Part shown: piece by piece, positions 59,950 to 64,000 of the stretch | Layout of the letters: the number at the start of each line of letters is the position of its first letter | How positions within the stretch are numbered: position 1 is the first letter of the stretch | Assembly (NCBI GenBank): GCA_002328075.1 | Contig: DCVT01000037.1 | Span: 62,001-126,000, forward strand | Direction: 5' to 3' | DNA from: Anaerolineales bacterium UBA2181 | GTDB lineage: Bacteria > Chloroflexota > Anaerolineae > Promineifilales > UBA4811 | Length of the DNA: 64,000 nt | Translations under genes and position numbers: made by a program | The notes under the pieces: model-generated | The model's database searches: none | Seen by the model: only the letters and a program-made list of their open reading frames with translations | What the model was told of the DNA's origin: nothing

Positions 59950-61305
59950 ATGGCGTTTTCCGATCTTCGCGCGTTCCTGAGGGTGCTGCGTGAACGGGGA
60001 GAAATGGTAGACATTACTGAGGAGGTCGATCCACGACACGAGATCGCTGCTTACATTCGCAAGACCTCCGATATTCAGGGGCCCGCCCTCTTTTTTGCCA
60101 ATGTGCGCGGCCACAGCATGCCTGTGGTTGGGGGGGTCTTTTCCACCCGCCAACGTGCCCTGTTGGCGCTAGAGGTTGACAACTCGCTGGCGTTGGCCAA
60201 GTTCACGCACGCGCTGCAGCATCCCATACCAACTGCGCCGGTGGAGGAGGGCGTGTGCCAGGAGGTTGTCTACGTGGGCGACCAGGTAGATCTTGGAAAC
60301 CTCCCAATTCCGACGCAGGGGCGGTTGGATCCCGGACCCTATATTCTGGCCGGCATTCAGATCAGCCAGGACCCCGATACCGGTTCGCGCAACGCCTCCA
60401 TCTACCGGATGGAGGTCAAGGGCCGCAATCGGTTGGCGCTTTCGGCGCACGCGTTTCAGGATATATCGGTCCAATTCAGCCGGGCTGAATCCCGCGGCCA
60501 GCCACTGGAGGTGGCGGTGGCCATCGGCGTGGATCCCGTCATCTCGCTGGCCACCCAAGCGAAGGTGCCGTACGGGTATGACGAATTGGCGCTGGCCGGC
60601 GGGTTGCGGGGCGAGGCGGTCCAGGTGGTGCGCTGCAGGACGGTGGACCTGTGGGTGCCGGCTACATCGGAGATCGTCATTGAAGGCCGAGTGTTACCGG
60701 GGATCCGGGAGATCGAGGGTCCGTTCGGCGAATTCGGCGGCTACTATGGGCCAACCGAGAACGACCCGATCATGGAGGTGACGGCCGTCACCCACCGCCA
60801 TGACGCCTTTTTCCAGACCGTGCTCACCGGAATTCCCATCACCGAGAACCACGTGATGAAAGAGCTGCCGTACGAGGCGGCGCTATTCGCAGATCTCAAG
60901 CGGGTGTTTCCTAACGTCTGCAACGTGCACTATGCGCCGGCCGGCGGGGCTCAACACCTGGCCATTGTTGCGCTGGACCAAAAGTACAAGGGTGAGGCGC
61001 GCAACGTCATCCTGGCGGCGCTTGGACACCATTCGCGGCCCAAATACGTGTTCTTGGTCGACGAGGACGTGGACATCTATGACATGAACAAGGTGGTCTG
61101 GGCCATGGTGTTCCGCTCACAACCCGATCGCGATGTGATCATCATCCCAAGGGTTGCCGGCGGTCCGCGTGACCCATCGACGTTGGAGCCAGATGTGACT
61201 GCGGTGATGGGTTTTGACGCCACCGAGCCCATTGGCGAAAACTTTCCGCCCTTTTTCGACATTCCCGGCGTGGCAGAGATCAAGATCCCCGGATGGACGG
61301 ATTGA
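59950..61305 (+). CDS. UbiD-family prenylated-FMN decarboxylase (third copy)
   Basis: A 451-residue UbiD-type enzyme. It opens FSDLRAFLRVLRERGEMVDI and has RNASIYRMEVKGRNRLALSA in the prFMN domain. The catalytic motif reads EIEGPFGEFGGYYGPTEND near residue 257. VDEDVDIYDMNKVVWAM in the C-terminal domain is typical. It is of a different branch from copies one and two. It lies 97 bases after the small unknown gene, and an amidohydrolase follows after 40 bases. AGAGGTGACTG precedes the ATG. It may pair with copy two as a heteromeric enzyme. Confidence 0.92.
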   Translation: MAFSDLRAFLRVLRERGEMVDITEEVDPRHEIAAYIRKTSDIQGPALFFANVRGHSMPVVGGVFSTRQRALLALEVDNSLALAKFTHALQHPIPTAPVEEGVCQEVVYVGDQVDLGNLPIPTQGRLDPGPYILAGIQISQDPDTGSRNASIYRMEVKGRNRLALSAHAFQDISVQFSRAESRGQPLEVAVAIGVDPVISLATQAKVPYGYDELALAGGLRGEAVQVVRCRTVDLWVPATSEIVIEGRVLPGIREIEGPFGEFGGYYGPTENDPIMEVTAVTHRHDAFFQTVLTGIPITENHVMKELPYEAALFADLKRVFPNVCNVHYAPAGGAQHLAIVALDQKYKGEARNVILAALGHHSRPKYVFLVDEDVDIYDMNKVVWAMVFRSQPDRDVIIIPRVAGGPRDPSTLEPDVTAVMGFDATEPIGENFPPFFDIPGVAEIKIPGWTD

Positions 61306-61345
61306 TGCCCGCCCGGCCGCGGGTGCCGTAGCAGCAGGATAGAGC

Positions 61346-62734
61346 ATGGCGACCATATTTCAAAACGGCCTGGTTGTCACCATGGACCCGCGGCGCCGGG
61401 TGCTGCAGCCGGGTACCTTGGTGGTGGAGAAGGGAATTCTGGTAGAGGTCTCTGAGCTCGCAAGGCGGGGCGGGGCTTCGGATACGGTGCTGGACTGCCG
61501 GGGAAGGATGGTCTTGCCCGGCCTGATCAACATCCACGCCCACACAACCGAGGCTCTGTTTCGCGGCTGCGCCACCGATCTTCCGTTTCTTCAGTGGCTC
61601 CTGGAGCGAAATCACCCGCTGCTTAAACAGATGCTCCCGGACGATGCCCGCCTGGCAGGTCTACTCTGCGGGCTGGAGATGCTGGCGTCGGGCACGACCT
61701 GCTATCTGGATCCGGAGGTCTGGCCGGAGCACTTTGCCGGGGTCGCGCAGGCCATGGAAACCATCGGCCTCCGGGCCGGACTGGCGCTGGCTCTGGAGGG
61801 TGGCTCGGGCTACAACATGGAGCCGGGAAAGCAGTTGGTGTCCGATGAGGGGCCAGCGGCGCAGCTTGACGCGGTGCTTGCCTGGCACGACGCGGCCGAC
61901 CGGCGGCTACAGGTCTGGCTGGGTCCGCGGGTGGTGAGCGCCATTGACCGGCCGCTGGCTGGGTTCATGCGGGAAGCAGTCGCCGGGTTGGGAACGGGCA
62001 TCACGGCGCACTTTGCCGAGGTGGAAGAGGATGTCCGGGAGATCCAACGCGTCCATGGTATTGGCGCGACCGAATACCTGGAAGACTTGGGGCTGTTGGG
62101 CCCACAGATGATACTGACCCATGCCATCCGCCTGGAAGAGGCGGACCTGGATGCTATCGCGCGGACGGATACGCGGATCGCTCACTGCCCGGCCTCCAAC
62201 CTCAAGTTGGGTAACGGTTTTGCTCCTATCCCTGAGTTGCTAGACCGAGGGGTGGTAGTGGCTCTCGGGACTGACGGCGGGCTGTGCAACGACACCTACG
62301 ATCTGTTGCGGGAAATGAACCTGGCAGGGCTGATTCACAAGGCAAACTACCGCGAGCCCAGGGTCACCCCAGCCGAAAAGATCCTGGAGATGGTCACCTG
62401 CGACGGCGCTCGAGCGTTAGGACTGCAGGACCGGATCGGCTCGCTGGAGGTTGGCAAACAGGCGGATGTAACTGTCCTTGATCTCCGTGGGATCGGTTGG
62501 CGACCTCTGCACAACCCCATTGCCAATCTGGTCTACGGCAGCGCCACCCGGGCGTGCGTGGACACGGTGATGGTGGATGGCGAGGTGTTGTTGCAGGAGG
62601 GACGGCCGCTGCATCTGGACTGCCAATCGATCATGAGCCAGGCCCAGGAGCGGTCTCAGGCCATCGTCGCCGGGATCGGCCTGAGCGACGCGGTCAGGTC
62701 TCGCTGGCAAGTGCAAGAGCGCGCTGAACGATGA
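61346..62734 (+). CDS. Amidohydrolase of the ATZ/TRZ-SsnA group
   Basis: A 462-residue amidohydrolase. Metal ligands are visible in LPGLINIHAHTTEALFRG (HxH near residue 70), AHFAEVEEDV, THAIRLEEADL and GTDGG (Asp near 311). Substrates of this group include cytosine, guanine, triazines, N-heterocycles and methylthioadenosine. In this context, hydrolytic opening or deamination of a nitrogen ring is attractive. The stop codon overlaps the start of the next gene by four bases (ATGA), so they are coupled. AGGA twelve bases before the ATG is a weak ribosome binding site. Confidence 0.9.
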   Translation: MATIFQNGLVVTMDPRRRVLQPGTLVVEKGILVEVSELARRGGASDTVLDCRGRMVLPGLINIHAHTTEALFRGCATDLPFLQWLLERNHPLLKQMLPDDARLAGLLCGLEMLASGTTCYLDPEVWPEHFAGVAQAMETIGLRAGLALALEGGSGYNMEPGKQLVSDEGPAAQLDAVLAWHDAADRRLQVWLGPRVVSAIDRPLAGFMREAVAGLGTGITAHFAEVEEDVREIQRVHGIGATEYLEDLGLLGPQMILTHAIRLEEADLDAIARTDTRIAHCPASNLKLGNGFAPIPELLDRGVVVALGTDGGLCNDTYDLLREMNLAGLIHKANYREPRVTPAEKILEMVTCDGARALGLQDRIGSLEVGKQADVTVLDLRGIGWRPLHNPIANLVYGSATRACVDTVMVDGEVLLQEGRPLHLDCQSIMSQAQERSQAIVAGIGLSDAVRSRWQVQERAER

Positions 62735-64000
62735 ACGCTCAAGCAGATCGGCCCCACCGCGCCTTTTCCAGCCGGCTGCTAGTGGTAGACCTGGGCAGGC
62801 GAACCATCGCGGCAGAGACGCTGGACGAGCGAGTGGTTCGCCGCTTTGTGGGAAGTCGCGGATTGAATAGCTGGTTGCTCTACCGTTATGGCACGGCAGA
62901 TTCCGGCCCACTGGACCCGGAGAACCCGCTCATCGTTGGCCCTGGTCCCCTGACCGGTACCGGATTTCCCACCTCCGCTCGATTCACGGTGACCGCCCGC
63001 TCGCCCTTGACCGGCCTATTGGGTGACAGCAATTCGGGCGGTTATTTTGGCGCGGAGCTCAAGGCGGCCGGCTGGGATGTCCTGATCCTGCGCGGGCAAG
63101 CCGACGGCCCGGTGGTGCTCTGGATTCAGGACGGGCATGCCGAATTGCGGGATGCCCCCGGCTTGTGGGGCAAGAACACGTGGGAGACCACCACTGCCTT
63201 GGAAGAGATGGCCGGTGACCGCAGAATCAGGGTTGCCTGCATCGGACCGGCCGGAGAGCGTCTGGTCCGGTACGCCGCCATCATGAACGAACGGAACCGG
63301 GCCGCTGGCCGGACTGGTATGGGGGCGGTGATGGGCGCCAAACGGTTGAAGGCGATCGCCGTCCGCGGCACCGGCCGCCCAGCTCTGGCGGATGCAGCTG
63401 CTTTCCGGCATACCGCGCACCGGCTGGTGCACCAGATCCAGCAGGATCGCGGCTTTGAGGCCCGGTCACAATTCGGCACCGCCTCGCTCATGAAGCTCCT
63501 CAGCGGTCTTGGGACCGATAGCACGCGCAATCACCAGGCCGGCTATTTCGAAGGAAACCAGGCTATTGGCCCGGAGGCGTTGGCGGACGGCTACTGGCTG
63601 GAGCGAACCGGCTGCTACGCCTGCCCCATACGATGTAGTCACATGTACCGGGTGCCGCACGGCCCGTATGCCGAGACAGAAGGAGAAGGGCCCGAATACG
63701 AGACGTTGAATGCTCTGGGCTCCAAGCTGGGGATCAACGACCTGCCGGCAATCCTCCACGCCAATACGCTGGCCAACCAGTACGGACTGGACACTATGTC
63801 TCTCGGTACCACCATCGCCTTTGCTTTCGAGTGTTATGAGCAGGGGTTGATTCGGCCGGAACAGGTCGGTGGCCTCGAGCTGAGCTGGGGCAACAGCGAG
63901 GCGATGGTGTCACTGGTGCACCAGATTGCGCTGCGGCAAGGGATGGGCGACCTGCTGGCGGAAGGCAGCCGACGTGCGTCGAGTGCATTGGGTCCGGCCG
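62731..64000 (+). CDS. Aldehyde:ferredoxin oxidoreductase (second copy), cut by the window end
   Basis: The first 423 codons of a second AOR-family tungsten enzyme. It has a 14-residue N-terminal lead, then SSRLLVVDLGRRTIAAETLD and GSRGLNSWLLYRYG. The tungstopterin phrase GAVMGAKRLKAIAVRG is near residue 205, and the cluster cysteines are C295, C298 and C302 (CYACPIRC). It differs from the first copy throughout, so it is an old paralogue and not a recent duplicate. Its ATG overlaps the amidohydrolase stop, implying a shared pathway. The last 170-190 residues lie beyond 64000. Confidence 0.92.
   Translation, partial: MNAQADRPHRAFSSRLLVVDLGRRTIAAETLDERVVRRFVGSRGLNSWLLYRYGTADSGPLDPENPLIVGPGPLTGTGFPTSARFTVTARSPLTGLLGDSNSGGYFGAELKAAGWDVLILRGQADGPVVLWIQDGHAELRDAPGLWGKNTWETTTALEEMAGDRRIRVACIGPAGERLVRYAAIMNERNRAAGRTGMGAVMGAKRLKAIAVRGTGRPALADAAAFRHTAHRLVHQIQQDRGFEARSQFGTASLMKLLSGLGTDSTRNHQAGYFEGNQAIGPEALADGYWLERTGCYACPIRCSHMYRVPHGPYAETEGEGPEYETLNALGSKLGINDLPAILHANTLANQYGLDTMSLGTTIAFAFECYEQGLIRPEQVGGLELSWGNSEAMVSLVHQIALRQGMGDLLAEGSRRASSALGPA

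Noticed and set aside
40964..64000. Flavin prenyltransferase (UbiX) for the UbiD enzymes
   Set aside because: I searched the frames for a protein of about 190 residues with UbiX motifs and found none, so prenylated FMN must be made by a gene elsewhere.
1..64000. tRNA genes, CRISPR arrays, insertion sequences and attachment sites
   Set aside because: No cloverleaf ends, regularly spaced repeats, transposase motifs or terminal inverted repeats were seen in the gaps between genes.

Overview
This 64 kb window is high in G+C and looks like chromosomal DNA of an uncultured, probably anaerobic member of the Chloroflexota (Anaerolineae or a relative). The lineage is inferred from three things. A peptide-type binding protein carries a Val/Glu/Thr-rich stalk after its lipobox that is common in that phylum. 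An FMN-riboswitch-controlled ABC transporter resembles RibXY. A heliorhodopsin is present. No rRNA, tRNA, CRISPR array, transposase or phage gene was recognised. No single marker proves the lineage.

Left part (1-26.6 kb) is a mosaic of short operons. It holds a DUF2284 metal-binding protein (minus strand) and mgtE behind a perfect TTGACA-N17-TATAAT promoter. A MerR regulator with a palindromic promoter/operator precedes a von Willebrand A protein. A minus-strand group encodes heliorhodopsin, a DUF4345 membrane protein and a thioesterase. A 1329-residue protein joins an FGGY kinase, a 2-hydroxyacid dehydrogenase, an SCP2 domain and a class II aldolase. Next come a ferredoxin-nitroreductase fusion, an ABC-2 exporter pair and two broken genes (one frameshifted, one with an in-frame stop). 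An FMN riboswitch with its terminator lies before an NMT1/Tau-type ABC transporter, most likely for riboflavin or a precursor. An M28 peptidase follows. A PadR-FecBCD-type ABC-NTPase operon lies next to a DUF364 protein and may import a metal or oxyanion.

Middle part (27-34.7 kb) is a plus-strand operon. It begins with an XRE-cupin regulator and continues with a class V aminotransferase, a small alpha-beta-barrel-like protein, a glyoxalase-fold protein and a peptide-type ABC importer (binding protein and two permeases). An aspartoacylase-like zinc hydrolase gene is inserted between the permease genes, and no ATPase genes are present.

Right part (34.8-64 kb, running off the edge) is a catabolic island rich in molybdenum or tungsten enzymes. 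YqeB and XdhC (maturation of molybdenum hydroxylases) diverge from two tandem XRE-cupin regulators and a fused [2Fe-2S]-molybdenum hydroxylase. After a strong promoter come a UbiD decarboxylase, a DUF4392 protein, a maleate-isomerase/arylmalonate-decarboxylase-like enzyme and a fumarate-reductase-like flavoprotein with a small [2Fe-2S] partner. Then follow a Tau-type ABC ATPase and permease, a class III aminotransferase, a three-subunit xanthine-dehydrogenase-type hydroxylase, a four-cluster ferredoxin with an aldehyde:ferredoxin oxidoreductase, and a lipoprotein containing two tandem binding-protein domains. The end holds two more UbiD paralogues flanking a 120-residue unknown protein, an amidohydrolase and a second aldehyde:ferredoxin oxidoreductase cut by the window end. 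Together the genes suggest uptake and anaerobic hydroxylation, reduction, decarboxylation and ring opening of one or more aromatic, probably nitrogen-heterocyclic, acids. The substrate cannot be read from sequence alone.
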